64,000 nucleotides of DNA from Cellulomonas shaoxiangyii. GTDB lineage: Bacteria > Actinomycetota > Actinomycetes > Actinomycetales > Cellulomonadaceae. The position numbers and the translations under genes were made by a program. The stretch covers positions 2,356,001 through 2,420,000 of the forward strand of contig NZ_CP039291.1 in assembly GCF_004798685.1 (NCBI RefSeq). Reading direction: 5' to 3'. Under the pieces are notes generated by a model that saw only the letters and a program-made list of their open reading frames with translations, was not told the origin of the DNA and ran no database searches. Positions within the stretch are counted from its first letter, which is position 1. Each line of letters opens with the position of its first letter. This document shows, in pieces, positions 40,134-51,419 of the stretch.

Positions 40134-41369
40134 TCACTGCCCGAGCAGGCCGTCCACGAACGCCTCCGGGTCGAACGGCGCGAGGTCGTCCGGGCCCTCG
40201 CCGAGCCCCACGAGCTTGACCGGCACCCCGAGCTCGCGCTGCACCGCCACGACGATGCCGCCCTTGGCGGTGCCGTCGAGCTTCGTCAGGACGATGCCCG
40301 TGACGCCCGCGACCTCGCCGAACACGCGCGCCTGCTGCATCCCGTTCTGCCCCGTGGTCGCGTCCAGCACGAGCAGCACCTCGGACAGGGGCGCGTCGCG
40401 GCTCAGCACGCGCGTGATCTTGCCGAGCTCGTCCATGAGCCCGGCCTTGTTCTGCAGCCGGCCCGCGGTGTCCACGAGGACGACGTCGGCACCCTCGGCG
40501 CGGCCGGTGCGCAGCGCGTCGAACGCGACGGACGCCGGGTCGGCGCCGTCCCGGTCCGAACGCACGGTCGGCACGCCGACGCGCGACCCCCACGTCTGGA
40601 GCTGGTCGGCCGCGGCGGCGCGGAACGTGTCCGCCGCGCCGAGCACGACGGACCGGCCGTCCGCCACGAGGACGCGCGCGAGCTTGCCGACCGTCGTCGT
40701 CTTGCCGGTGCCGTTGACGCCGACCACGAGGACGACGGCCGGGGCGGGCGTGCCGTCGGCCGCCGTGACCGGCTCCGTGCGCAGCGACCGGTCGAGGGAC
40801 GGGTCGACGAGCGCCAGCAGCTGCTCGCGCAGCACCTCGCGCGCCTGGCCGGGCGCCGAGAGGCCCTCGACCCGCACCCGGGTGCGCAGCGCCTGGATGA
40901 TCTCGTCGGTGGGCCCGGCACCGACGTCGGCGAGCAGGAGGGTCTCCTCGAGCTCGTCCCAGTCGTCCTCGGTCAGCGTGTCGCGCGAGAGGACCGACAG
41001 CAGCCGCGCACCCAGCGGGGAGCCGGACCGCGCGAGGCGCTCGCGCAGCCGGCGCAGGCGGCCCGCGCTCGGCGCCGGCGTCTCGAGCGGCGGCGCGGCC
41101 AGGTCGTCGACGGACAGGTCGTCGGAGACCGTGCCCTCGAGGGCGCCGCCGGTGCCGTCGACCGCGACGTCGGGCGGGAGCACGGGCGTCGGCACGACGG
41201 GCCGGTCGGCGACATCCGTCGCGGTGCGCGCGGAGCCGGTCCCGGCGTCCGGACGGAGGTCGGACGTGCTGTCGGGGCGCCGGCGCCGGCGCACGAGCAG
41301 CGCCGCGGCCGCGCCCGCGACCAGCACGGGCGCACCGACGAGGTAGGGCAGGAGGTCGTTGAGGTCCAC
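40134..41369 (-). CDS. ftsY: signal recognition particle receptor FtsY
   Basis: 411 aa. A short N-terminal hydrophobic segment (L-L-P-Y-L-V-G-A-P-V-L-V-A-G-A-A-A) may anchor it, then an acidic linker, the NG domain with G-V-N-G-T-G-K-T-T-T (about 210), D-T-A-G-R-L-Q-N-K and T-K-L-D-G-T-A-K-G-G. The docking partner of Ffh, encoded 4 kb downstream. GTG 41369 is 18 bases past the small membrane protein gene. Confidence 0.97.
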   Translation of the reverse strand: MDLNDLLPYLVGAPVLVAGAAAALLVRRRRRPDSTSDLRPDAGTGSARTATDVADRPVVPTPVLPPDVAVDGTGGALEGTVSDDLSVDDLAAPPLETPAPSAGRLRRLRERLARSGSPLGARLLSVLSRDTLTEDDWDELEETLLLADVGAGPTDEIIQALRTRVRVEGLSAPGQAREVLREQLLALVDPSLDRSLRTEPVTAADGTPAPAVVLVVGVNGTGKTTTVGKLARVLVADGRSVVLGAADTFRAAAADQLQTWGSRVGVPTVRSDRDGADPASVAFDALRTGRAEGADVVLVDTAGRLQNKAGLMDELGKITRVLSRDAPLSEVLLVLDATTGQNGMQQARVFGEVAGVTGIVLTKLDGTAKGGIVVAVQRELGVPVKLVGLGEGPDDLAPFDPEAFVDGLLGQ

Positions 41370-41387
41370 GACGACAGTCTGTCGGCG

Positions 41388-41708
41388 TCAGGCGCCGCGG
41401 CGCACGCGCAGGGTCTGCGCGGCGCGGTGCAGGTCCTCGGTGAGCTCCTCGACGTGCAGGTAGCCGTCCCCCTCCTGCACGTTCGCACGCAGGAAGTCGG
41501 CGAGCGACACGTCCCGGGGCTCGACGGCCGCCGCGGCGGCGGCCTGGGCCTGCTCGGCGTCGGGCTCGCGGCGGGCCCGCAGGCCGCGCCGGAACGACTC
41601 CCACGGCGACTCGTCGCCGGCCGCGGCGTCCTCGCTGCTCGCCCTCGCGAGCAGCAGCACGGCACCGGCGGCGAGGAGAGCCAGGAGGACCACGGGCACC
41701 AGAGTCAT
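41388..41708 (-). CDS. small single-pass membrane protein, unrecognised
   Basis: 106 aa. One N-terminal transmembrane helix (L-V-P-V-V-L-L-A-L-L-A-A-G-A-V-L-L-L-A), then a charged region with A-Q-A-A-A-A-A-A-V and a conserved-looking end (D-V-S-L-A-D-F-L-R-A-N-V-Q-E-G-D-G-Y-L). I do not recognise a family. It lies between smc and ftsY and probably shares the ftsY transcript. ATG 41708 has no Shine-Dalgarno; AAAAAT lies exactly six bases upstream, as for other possible leaderless genes here. Confidence 0.72.
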   Translation of the reverse strand: MTLVPVVLLALLAAGAVLLLARASSEDAAAGDESPWESFRRGLRARREPDAEQAQAAAAAAVEPRDVSLADFLRANVQEGDGYLHVEELTEDLHRAAQTLRVRRGA

Positions 41709-41714
41709 AGGACC

Positions 41715-41720
41715 ATTTTT
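41715..41720 (-). promoter_or_regulatory. possible -10 box for a leaderless transcript
   Basis: AAAAAT six bases before the ATG of the small membrane protein gene, an A-rich hexamer that stands out in this GC-rich DNA. It could drive the ftsY unit. No clear -35. Confidence 0.35.
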
Positions 41721-41819
41721 CCGCCGTCGACGCACCGGCGCACGGCGCCGCGCAGCCGCGGCGTGACCTCTCACACGACCTTCACAGCAGCGCACCCGCG
41801 CGCGGCGGACGACGCACTC

Positions 41820-41838
41820 GAGCGCCCGCCGGGGGCTC
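41820..41838 (-). terminator. weak hairpin after smc
   Basis: GAGCGCCC and GGGGGCTC (8 bp, one mismatch, three-base loop) 12 bases past the smc stop codon. Confidence 0.35.
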
Positions 41839-41849
41839 GCGTCCGGCGC

Positions 41850-44800
41850 TCAGGCCGGCTGGTCCTCGCGCATCCGCTGGCTGATGACGGTCGTGACGCC
41901 GTCGCCGCGCATCGTGATGCCGTACAGCGCGTCCGCGATCTCCATCGTGCGCTTCTGGTGCGTCACGACGATGAGCTGGGAGTCGTCCTGCAGCTCGCGG
42001 AAGATCTCCAGCAGGCGCCCCAGGTTCGCGTCGTCGAGCGCGGCCTCCACCTCGTCCATGACGTAGAACGGGCTGGGGCGTGCCTTGAAGATCGCGACGA
42101 GCAGCGCGACGGCCGTGAGCGACCGCTCGCCGCCCGACAGCAGCGACAGCCGCTTGACCCTCTTGCCCGCGGGCCGCGCCTCCACCTCGATGCCGGTCGT
42201 CAGCATGTCGTCCGGGTCGGTGAGGACGAGGCGGCCCTCGCCCCCGGGGAACAGGCGCGGGAACACGTCGTCGAAGGCCGCGGCCGTGTCCCGGTAGGCC
42301 TCCGTGAAGACCTGCTCGACCCGCTCGTCGATCTCCTTGACGATCTCCAGCAGGTCGGCGCGCGACTTCTTCAGGTCGGCGAGCTGCTCGGTCAGGAAGC
42401 GGTGGCGCTCCTCCAGCGCGGCGAACTCCTCGAGCGCCAGGGGGTTGACGCGTCCGAGCAGCGCGAGCCCGCGCTCGGCGGCGCGCAGCCGCTTCTCCTG
42501 CTCGGCACGCACGTAGGGGACGGCATCCGGCGCCCCCGGCTCGGGCTCGGTGCCCGGCGGGAGCACGACCGGGACGTCCTGGTGCGGGCCGAACTCCTCG
42601 AGGAGGACCGCCGGGTCGAGGCCGAGGTCCTCGACCGCGCGGGTCTCCAGCTGCTCGATGCGCAGCCGCTGCTGCGTCCGGGCCACCTCGTCCTTGTGCG
42701 CGACGTCCGTGAGCTCGGCGAGGTCGCGCGCGAGGGCGTCGACCTGGCTGCGGACCGCCGCGAGGTCGCGGTCCCGCTCCGCGCGGGCCGCCTCGGCGGC
42801 GTCCCGCTCGTCCGACGCCCGGCGCAGCGCACGCTCGAGCTGGGCGGTCGCACGGACGGCGCCCTCGTGCACCGCGGCGGCGACACCGGCCTGCCGACGC
42901 CGCTCCCGCTCGCGGGCGGCGGCCCGTTCGCGCGCGGCCCGCTCCGTGGCGGCGGCGCGCTCGAGCCCCTCCGCGCGCCCGGACAGCGCACGCGCCCGCT
43001 CCTCCCCCGTACGCAGCGTCAGGCGGGCCTCGGTCTCGCGGGATCGGGCCGCGGTCGCCTCGGCCGCCGCGGCGTCCCGGCGCTGCGTGGCCTGCGCGAT
43101 CGCGGCCTCGGCGTCCTCCGGCTGCTCCTGCGCCGCGGCGAGGCGCTGCGTGAGCTCGGCGAGCAGCGCGTGGTCCTCCGCGAGCGTCGCACCGGCCGCG
43201 TCGAGGGACGTCTGCGCACGCTCGGCCTCCGCGCGGGCGGACCGGGCCGCGGAACCGAGGTGCCCCAGCTGCTCGGCGACGGCCGCGAGCGCGGCGTCCG
43301 ACTCGTTGAGGCGCTCGAGCGTCGCGTCCACGGCCTCCTGCGCCGACGTCCGGGCCGCGCGTGCGGCGGCGAGCTCGAAGCGCAGGCGCTCGGCCGTCGC
43401 CGCGGCGTGCGCACCCGCCTCCCGCGCCGTCTCCAGCGCGGCCTGCAGGTGCAGCGCGGACGGCGCCGACGCCGACCCGCCGGACGCGCGGAACCGGGAG
43501 AGCACGTCACCGGTGCGGGTCGCCACCACGACGTCGGGGTGCGCCGCGACGAGCGGACGCGCGGCCGCCAGGTCGTCCACCACGACGACGTCGGCGAGCA
43601 GCGCGTGCACGGCGTCGCGCACGGCCGCGGGCGCCTGCACGAGGTCGACCGCGCGGTCGGCGCCGGCCGGGAGCTCCACCGTGCGGCCCGGGCCCGCGCC
43701 GGCCACGAGGAGCGTCGCGCGGCCCGCGTCCTCGGTGCGCAGGTGCCGGATCGCGTCGACCGCCGCCTCGACCGACTCGACGGCGACCGCGTCGGCGACG
43801 GCGCCCAGCGCCGCCACGACGGCGTCCTCGTCGCGCGCGTCGACCTGCAGCAGGGCCGCCACCGAGCCGAGCACGCCGGGCAGCGCGTCCGCCGCCAGCA
43901 GCGTCCCCGCGCCGTCCTTGCGCGACAGCGACATCTCGAGCGTCTCGGCCCGCGACGCCTGCTGCTCGCGCTCACGCTCGGCCGCCCGCAGGCCGTCCTC
44001 GAGGTCGGCGACGCGGGCGACCGCGGCGTCGAGCGCCTCGGCGGCCGCCTCGTGCTCCGCGTCGAGACCCTCCTCGCCCTCCTCGACGCCCGCGACCTGC
44101 GTCTCGAGGGCGGCGAACCGCGTCGACGCGTCGCGGGCCCGCTCCTCGGCGGCCGCCAGCGCGTCCCGCAGGCGGCCGATCTCCGCCTCCGTCGCCTCGA
44201 CCCGGCTGCGCCGCGCGGCGACCTGCCCGGCGAGGCGCGCGACGCCCTCGCGCCGGTCCGCCGCGCCCCGCTGCAGGTCCGCCAGCGCCTTCTCGGCCGC
44301 GCTGGCGGCCGCCTCGGCCTCCTGCCGCGCGGTCGTCGCGCCCCCGACCGCCGCCCGGGCGACGTCCACCTCGGCGGCGAGCTCCTGCTCGGCGGTGCGG
44401 ACGCGCTGGGCCTGCGCCTCCAGGTCGTCCGGGTCCTGCCCCGGCGCGCGCTCCTGCGTCGGGGCGCCGAGCAGCCGCGCGCGGTCGGCGGCGAGCGACG
44501 CCGTGCCGCGCAGGCGCTCGCGCAACGACGACAGCCGGTACCAGACCTCGCTGGCCTCGCTCACGGCCGGGGCCGCGAGCGCGGCCTCCCCCTCGAGCGC
44601 GACGAGCCGCTCGCGCGCCGCCGTCAGCCGGCCCTCGACGTCCGCCCGGCGCTCCCGCAGCGCCGACTCGTCGGCGATCTCCTGCTCGAGCTGCGCCGTC
44701 AGCTGCGCGAGGTCGTCGGCGAGGAGCCGGGCGCGCGCGTCCCGCAGGTCCGCCTGCACGACCGCGGCCTTGCGCGCGACCTCCGCCTGCCGGCCGAGGG

Positions 44801-45410
44801 GGCCCAGCTGCCGGCGGATCTCCGCCGTGAGGTCCCCGAGGCGGGTGAGGTTGCCCTGCATCGCCTCGAGCTTGCGCAGCGCCTTCTCCTTGCGCTTGCG
44901 GTGCTTGAGGACGCCTGCGGCCTCCTCGATGAAGCCGCGGCGCTCCTCGGGCGTCGCCCGCAGCACCGCGTCGAGCTGCCCCTGCCCGACGATGACGTGC
45001 ATCTCGCGGCCGAGGCCCGTGTCGGACAGCAGGTCCTGGATGTCGAGCAGCCGGCACGGGCGGCCGTTGATCGCGTACTCCGACCCGCCGTTGCGGAACA
45101 GCGTCCGCGAGATCGTCACCTCGGAGTACTCGATGGGCAGCGCGCCGTCGGTGTTGTCGATCGTCAGCGACACCTCGGCCCGGCCGAGGGGCGGGCGTCC
45201 CGACGTCCCGGCGAAGATGACGTCCTCCATCTTCCCGCCGCGCAGCGACTTCGCGCCCTGCTCCCCCATCACCCACGCGAGGGCGTCGACCACGTTCGAC
45301 TTGCCGGAGCCGTTCGGCCCGACGACGCACGTGATGCCCGGCTCGAAGCTCAGCGTCGTCGCCGAGGCGAACGACTTGAACCCGCGCAGGGTCAGGGTCT
45401 TGAGGTGCAC
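41850..45410 (-). CDS. smc: chromosome segregation protein SMC
   Basis: 1186-aa condensin ATPase. N-terminal Walker A G-P-N-G-S-G-K-S-N (about 32), two long coiled coils (about 170-500 and 660-1020) around a hinge (about 510-650), C-terminal signature L-S-G-G-E-R-S-L-T-A-V-A (about 1095) and Walker B P-F-Y-V-M-D-E-V-E-A-A-L. Full length. In most actinobacteria rnc and mutM lie upstream; here ndk is the neighbour, 92 bases away, which marks a synteny break. Confidence 0.98.
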   Translation of the reverse strand: MHLKTLTLRGFKSFASATTLSFEPGITCVVGPNGSGKSNVVDALAWVMGEQGAKSLRGGKMEDVIFAGTSGRPPLGRAEVSLTIDNTDGALPIEYSEVTISRTLFRNGGSEYAINGRPCRLLDIQDLLSDTGLGREMHVIVGQGQLDAVLRATPEERRGFIEEAAGVLKHRKRKEKALRKLEAMQGNLTRLGDLTAEIRRQLGPLGRQAEVARKAAVVQADLRDARARLLADDLAQLTAQLEQEIADESALRERRADVEGRLTAARERLVALEGEAALAAPAVSEASEVWYRLSSLRERLRGTASLAADRARLLGAPTQERAPGQDPDDLEAQAQRVRTAEQELAAEVDVARAAVGGATTARQEAEAAASAAEKALADLQRGAADRREGVARLAGQVAARRSRVEATEAEIGRLRDALAAAEERARDASTRFAALETQVAGVEEGEEGLDAEHEAAAEALDAAVARVADLEDGLRAAEREREQQASRAETLEMSLSRKDGAGTLLAADALPGVLGSVAALLQVDARDEDAVVAALGAVADAVAVESVEAAVDAIRHLRTEDAGRATLLVAGAGPGRTVELPAGADRAVDLVQAPAAVRDAVHALLADVVVVDDLAAARPLVAAHPDVVVATRTGDVLSRFRASGGSASAPSALHLQAALETAREAGAHAAATAERLRFELAAARAARTSAQEAVDATLERLNESDAALAAVAEQLGHLGSAARSARAEAERAQTSLDAAGATLAEDHALLAELTQRLAAAQEQPEDAEAAIAQATQRRDAAAAEATAARSRETEARLTLRTGEERARALSGRAEGLERAAATERAARERAAARERERRRQAGVAAAVHEGAVRATAQLERALRRASDERDAAEAARAERDRDLAAVRSQVDALARDLAELTDVAHKDEVARTQQRLRIEQLETRAVEDLGLDPAVLLEEFGPHQDVPVVLPPGTEPEPGAPDAVPYVRAEQEKRLRAAERGLALLGRVNPLALEEFAALEERHRFLTEQLADLKKSRADLLEIVKEIDERVEQVFTEAYRDTAAAFDDVFPRLFPGGEGRLVLTDPDDMLTTGIEVEARPAGKRVKRLSLLSGGERSLTAVALLVAIFKARPSPFYVMDEVEAALDDANLGRLLEIFRELQDDSQLIVVTHQKRTMEIADALYGITMRGDGVTTVISQRMREDQPA

Positions 45411-45502
45411 GGGCTGAGCCTAGGCACCGCCGGCCCCGGCACGGCGACGCCCCGCCCACCGGGCGTAGGCCGGATGGGCGAGGCGTGCGGCGGGGGTGTG
45501 GG

Positions 45503-45937
45503 TCAGAGGGCGGGGAACCAGAGCCCGATCTCGCGGGCGGCGGACTCCTCGCCGTCCGAGCCGTGCACGATGTTCTCGATCAGCTTCGTGCCCCAGTCGC
45601 GCGCGAGGTCGCCGCGGATGGTGCCCGGCGCGGCGACGGTCGGGTCGGTCGCGCCGGCGAGCGAGCGGAAGCCCTCGATGACGCGGTGGCCCTCGACGAC
45701 CGCGGCGAGCACGGGGCCGGACCGCATGAAGTCGATCAGCGCCTGCACGAACGGCTTGCCCGCGTGCTCGGCGTAGTGCTCGGCGAGCAGGGCCTCGTCG
45801 GCGCGCCGCAGCTCGGCCGCCACGAGCGTGTAGCCCTTCGCCTCGATGCGGCGCAGGACCTCGCCGACGTGCCCGCGGCGGACGCCGTCGGGCTTGACGA
45901 GGACGAGGGTGCGCTGCGGGAGGGGTGCGTCTGCCAT
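45503..45937 (-). CDS. ndk: nucleoside diphosphate kinase
   Basis: 144 aa, standard length. R-T-L-V-L-V-K-P-D-G-V-R-R-G start and the site G-P-V-L-A-A-V-V-E-G-H; the catalytic His lies in N-I-V-H-G-S-D-G (about 119). Makes NTPs and dNTPs from diphosphates. Downstream of DUF4233, as usual next to folC. Confidence 0.98.
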   Translation of the reverse strand: MADAPLPQRTLVLVKPDGVRRGHVGEVLRRIEAKGYTLVAAELRRADEALLAEHYAEHAGKPFVQALIDFMRSGPVLAAVVEGHRVIEGFRSLAGATDPTVAAPGTIRGDLARDWGTKLIENIVHGSDGEESAAREIGLWFPAL

Positions 45938-45990
45938 GGCCGTCACCCTAGTGGTGGCACGGTGGGGGCAGGGCAGGCACAGGAGGTGCC

Positions 45991-46377
45991 TCAGGCCTGC
46001 GGGTGGGCCGCGTCGTACTCCGCCCGCTCCCGGTCGATGCGCCCACCCAGGCGCAGCGAGACCACCCACAGCACGACGAAGAGGCCGCCGACGACGAACA
46101 TCATCGGCACCAGCACGCCGAACGCCAGGACCACGACCTGTGCGGCGGAGCCGGCGACGTAGCCGCCCGGGCGCCCGACGTAGCCGGCGATGAGGAGCAG
46201 CACGAGGGCGGTCACGCCGCCCACGACCCACACGGTGGCGGGCGGGGCGACCCGCAGGCCGTAGGCCACGAGGGTCGCGAAGAACACCAGGAGCGCCTCG
46301 AGGATCAGCGTCATCTGCGTGAACTGCGGCTTGGCCGGCCGCTTGCGACCGCCCCGGCCGCCACCGTGCATGCTCAT
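45991..46377 (-). CDS. DUF4233 family membrane protein
   Basis: 128 aa with four hydrophobic helices (first about residues 22-42, T-L-I-L-E-A-L-L-V-F-F-A-T-L-V-A-Y). The Q-M-T-L-I-L-E-A-L-L start and the C-terminal R-x-x-x-E-Y match the family normally read between folC and ndk in actinobacteria. Unknown function. Here an accessory block has separated it from folC. The ATG at 46377 begins M-S-M-H; a second in-frame ATG is at 46371. Confidence 0.87.
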   Translation of the reverse strand: MSMHGGGRGGRKRPAKPQFTQMTLILEALLVFFATLVAYGLRVAPPATVWVVGGVTALVLLLIAGYVGRPGGYVAGSAAQVVVLAFGVLVPMMFVVGGLFVVLWVVSLRLGGRIDRERAEYDAAHPQA

Positions 46378-46386
46378 CGCACCAGG

Positions 46387-48808
<2,422 letters not shown>

Positions 48809-48815
48809 GGGCCAC

Positions 48816-48845
48816 ACCATGCACCGACTGCAACTTTGCAGTCAA
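48816..48845 (-). promoter_or_regulatory. promoter of tetR-MFS
   Basis: TTGACT (48840..48845) is a good -35; 18 bases on, CATGGT (48816..48821) can serve as -10, predicting a start within a base or two of the GTG at 48808. The operator palindrome fills the space between them. Confidence 0.5.
48826..48843. promoter_or_regulatory. palindromic TetR operator
   Basis: Perfect inverted repeat GACTGCAA-CT-TTGCAGTC, 18 bases, sitting between the -35 and -10 of the tetR promoter. Palindrome length, AT-containing core and position are what a TetR dimer needs to block its own transcription. Confidence 0.7.
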
Positions 48846-48866
48846 TGCACATCGAGGTGAGCGTGG

Positions 48867-49601
48867 TTACTCCTCGCCGAACCCGTCCTCGACGGCCGTC
48901 ACGAGCCGGTGGACGGCCTCGGCGGCCTGGGGCCCCTCGGCCACGACCTCCAGGCTGTCCCCCTGCTGGGCGCCGAGCTTCATCAGCTCCAGGACGCTCG
49001 CGCCGTTCGCGCCGTTGACCCGCACCCGTGCGTCGTACGCGGCCAGCGCGCGGGCGAGCACCGCCGCGGGCCGCGCGTGCAGCCCCAGACGGTTGCGCAG
49101 GACCGCGGTCGCCCGCACGGCGCCGTCGGGGACGGCGGGCGGCACCCCGCCGGCTGCCCCCTCCGGGCGCGCGTCGCCCTGCCCCGGCGCCCAGCCGGCG
49201 AACGTGCCGCCCGCGTCGTGCGCCGACGCGAGCACCGCGTCGAGGTCGCCGCCGCCGTGCGCGGTGACGCCCGCGGCCACGGCGCCCTCGACGAACGGCG
49301 CGTCCGCGAGCCGCACGCGCCCCGCCACGTCCGCGTCCGCCAGGTCCAGCACGGACTCGGTCGTCATCACGGCCGACCCCAGGTCCGTGAGCACGACGAC
49401 GGACCGGCCGTCCGCCGAGGCCTCGGCGACGGCACGCTCGACGCGGGCGTAGCTCGTCCCCACGCCGCCGTCGTCGAGCCCGCCCGCGGGCACGATGAGC
49501 ACCCCGGGCGCCATCTGCCCCGCGACCTCCGCTGCGCCCTCCGCGAGCGCCCGCGAGTGCGACACCAGCACGAGCGCGACCTGCGCCCACCGTGGACCCA
49601 T
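48867..49601 (-). CDS. dhaM: PTS-dependent dihydroxyacetone kinase, phosphotransferase subunit DhaM
   Basis: 244 aa. N-terminal EIIA-mannose-like domain with the phospho-His in L-V-L-V-S-H-S-R-A-L-A-E-G (about residue 15), a linker, then an HPr domain with G-L-H-A-R-P-A (about 165) and S-V-L-E-L-M-K-L-G. It passes phosphate from PTS enzyme I to DhaL. The EI-like third domain of E. coli DhaM is absent. ATG 49601 is the family-like start; GTG 49646 is possible. Third gene of dhaK-dhaL-dhaM. Confidence 0.92.
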   Translation of the reverse strand: MGPRWAQVALVLVSHSRALAEGAAEVAGQMAPGVLIVPAGGLDDGGVGTSYARVERAVAEASADGRSVVVLTDLGSAVMTTESVLDLADADVAGRVRLADAPFVEGAVAAGVTAHGGGDLDAVLASAHDAGGTFAGWAPGQGDARPEGAAGGVPPAVPDGAVRATAVLRNRLGLHARPAAVLARALAAYDARVRVNGANGASVLELMKLGAQQGDSLEVVAEGPQAAEAVHRLVTAVEDGFGEE

Positions 49602-49662
49602 CGAGCGGCCCTCTCCTTCTCGTTCGTCCAGCGACGTCGTGGTCACGCGTCCACCACGTCCC

Positions 49663-50304
49663 TCAGTCCGCCGCCGCGGCGGACTGCGCCGCCGCGACGA
49701 GGATCAGCTCGCTCGACCGCGCCCCGGGGTCGAGGTGGCCCACGGACCGCTCGCCCAGGTAGCTGGCGCGGCCCTTGGTCGCGACGAGCGAGACGGTCGC
49801 CTCGGCGCCCTCGTGCGCGGCTCGCGCCGCTGCGGCGAGCACCTCCGACGGCGGCGCGCCGTGGTCCGCCGCCTCGACCGCCGCGGCCACCGCCGGCGTC
49901 CAGGCGTCGACCATCGTCTTCTCGCCCGGGCCGGCCTTGCCGCGGGTCACGACGCCGTCGAGCGCGGCCTCGAGCATGGCCACGACGCCGCCGCTGTCGA
50001 GCGCGTCCGTCGCGGTGGCCTTCGAGGCGCGCAGGTACGCGGTCCCGTACAGGGGCCCGGCCGCGCCGCCGACCGTCGACATGAGGGTCGTGGCGACGAG
50101 CCGCAGCACGTCACCGACCTGGGCGGGCGGCTCCGTCAGCGCGTCGAGCCTGCCGAGGACCGCCCGGAAGCCGCGCGCGAGGTTCTCGCCGTGGTCACCG
50201 TCGCCGATGAGCCGGTCGAGCTCGACGAGCTCGTCGCGGTTCTCCGTCACGGTCGCCGCGGACCGGCGCACCCAGTCCAGCGCCCATGCCACGTCCAGCG
50301 TCAT
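49663..50304 (-). CDS. dhaL: dihydroxyacetone kinase ADP-binding subunit DhaL
   Basis: 213-aa eight-helix barrel holding the ADP that shuttles phosphate from DhaM to dihydroxyacetone. The Mg/ADP-binding aspartates are in L-D-R-L-I-G-D-G-D-H-G (about 30-40), and G-G-A-A-G-P-L-Y-G-T and G-D/E-K-T-M-V-D segments are intact. ATG has GGAGGAGG upstream. Confidence 0.96.
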   Translation of the reverse strand: MTLDVAWALDWVRRSAATVTENRDELVELDRLIGDGDHGENLARGFRAVLGRLDALTEPPAQVGDVLRLVATTLMSTVGGAAGPLYGTAYLRASKATATDALDSGGVVAMLEAALDGVVTRGKAGPGEKTMVDAWTPAVAAAVEAADHGAPPSEVLAAAARAAHEGAEATVSLVATKGRASYLGERSVGHLDPGARSSELILVAAAQSAAAAD

Positions 50305-50347
50305 CGGCCCTCCTCCTCACGTCGCGCGCCCACGGCGGCAGCCGCCG

Positions 50348-51343
50348 TCACCAGCGCAGTGCGGCGGTGTTCACGGGGGCGTCCCAGAGCGCGGTCAGCT
50401 CGTCGTCCAGACGCAGGACGGTGACCGACGCACCCTGCATCTCCAGCGATGTCACGTAGTTGCCGACGAGCGAGCGGGTCACCTCGACCCCGCGCTCCGC
50501 GAGCAACGCGCGTGCCCGACCATAGACGACGTACAGCTCGGAGGCGGGCGTCCCCCCCATGCCGTTGACGAGCAGCAGCACGCGCTCGCCACCGGTCAGG
50601 CCGAGGTCCTCGACCACGGGCGTCAGCAGCATCCCGGTGATCTCGTCGGCGCTCGCCAGGGGCACCCGGCGCCGGCCCGGCTCGCCGTGGATGCCGATGC
50701 CCAGCTCGATCTCGTCGTCGGCGAGGTCGAAGCTGGGGCGGCCGGCGTGCGGCACCGTGCACGCGGTCAGGGCCACGCCCATCGACCGGACGTTCGCGAC
50801 GACGCGCTCCGCCACGGCGGTGACCGCGTCGAGGTCGTCGCCGCGCTCGGCGGCGGCGCCCGCGATCTTCTCGACCGCCACGGTGCCCGCGACGCCGCGC
50901 CGTCCCGCCGTGTAGAGCGAGTTCTCGACGGCGACGTCATCGTCGACGAGGACCGAGCGCACGGTGACCCCGTCCGCCTCGGCCAGCTCGGCGGCCGTCT
51001 CGAAGTTGAGCACGTCGCCCGTGTAGTTCTTCACGATCGTCAGGACGCCCGCGCCGGAGTCCGCGGCGGCGACCGCGGGGGCCACCTGGTCGGGGGTCGG
51101 GGACGTGAACATCGCGCCGGGCACCGCCGCGTCGAGCATGCCGACCCCGACGAACCCCGCGTGCAGCGGCTCGTGGCCGCTCCCGCCCCCGCTGACGAGG
51201 CCGACCTTGCCCGGCACGGCACCCCCCGCGCGCGCCACGAACAGCGGGTCGTGGTGCACGCGTACGAGGTCGGCGTGGGCGAGACCGAACCCCCGGACCG
51301 ACTCGACGACGACGTCCTGCGGGTCGTTGATGAGCTTCTTCAC
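50348..51343 (-). CDS. dhaK: dihydroxyacetone kinase substrate-binding subunit DhaK
   Basis: 331 aa. K-K-L-I-N-D-P start, G-G-G-S-G-H-E-P-L-H-A-G-F-V-G (about 50), and G-I-G-I-H-G-E-P-G (about 215) whose His forms a hemiaminal bond with dihydroxyacetone. Product is DHAP for glycolysis. GTG 51343 has GGAGGAGG upstream. First gene of the dha operon; no glycerol dehydrogenase or DhaR regulator is nearby. Confidence 0.96.
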   Translation of the reverse strand: MKKLINDPQDVVVESVRGFGLAHADLVRVHHDPLFVARAGGAVPGKVGLVSGGGSGHEPLHAGFVGVGMLDAAVPGAMFTSPTPDQVAPAVAAADSGAGVLTIVKNYTGDVLNFETAAELAEADGVTVRSVLVDDDVAVENSLYTAGRRGVAGTVAVEKIAGAAAERGDDLDAVTAVAERVVANVRSMGVALTACTVPHAGRPSFDLADDEIELGIGIHGEPGRRRVPLASADEITGMLLTPVVEDLGLTGGERVLLLVNGMGGTPASELYVVYGRARALLAERGVEVTRSLVGNYVTSLEMQGASVTVLRLDDELTALWDAPVNTAALRW

Positions 51344-51419
51344 TCGCGTCCTCCTCCACGTGCCGCCAGGGGGCGCCGTCGGCCCGCACCGCCCACCTTC
51401 CGGCGGTGCCGGACGCGGG

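Noticed and set aside
40131..45776. Very long open frame on the plus strand opposite ftsY and smc
   Set aside because: In GC-rich DNA stop codons are rare in antisense frames; the product is Arg/Gly/Ala-rich with no domain, while the opposite strand has clear ftsY and smc.
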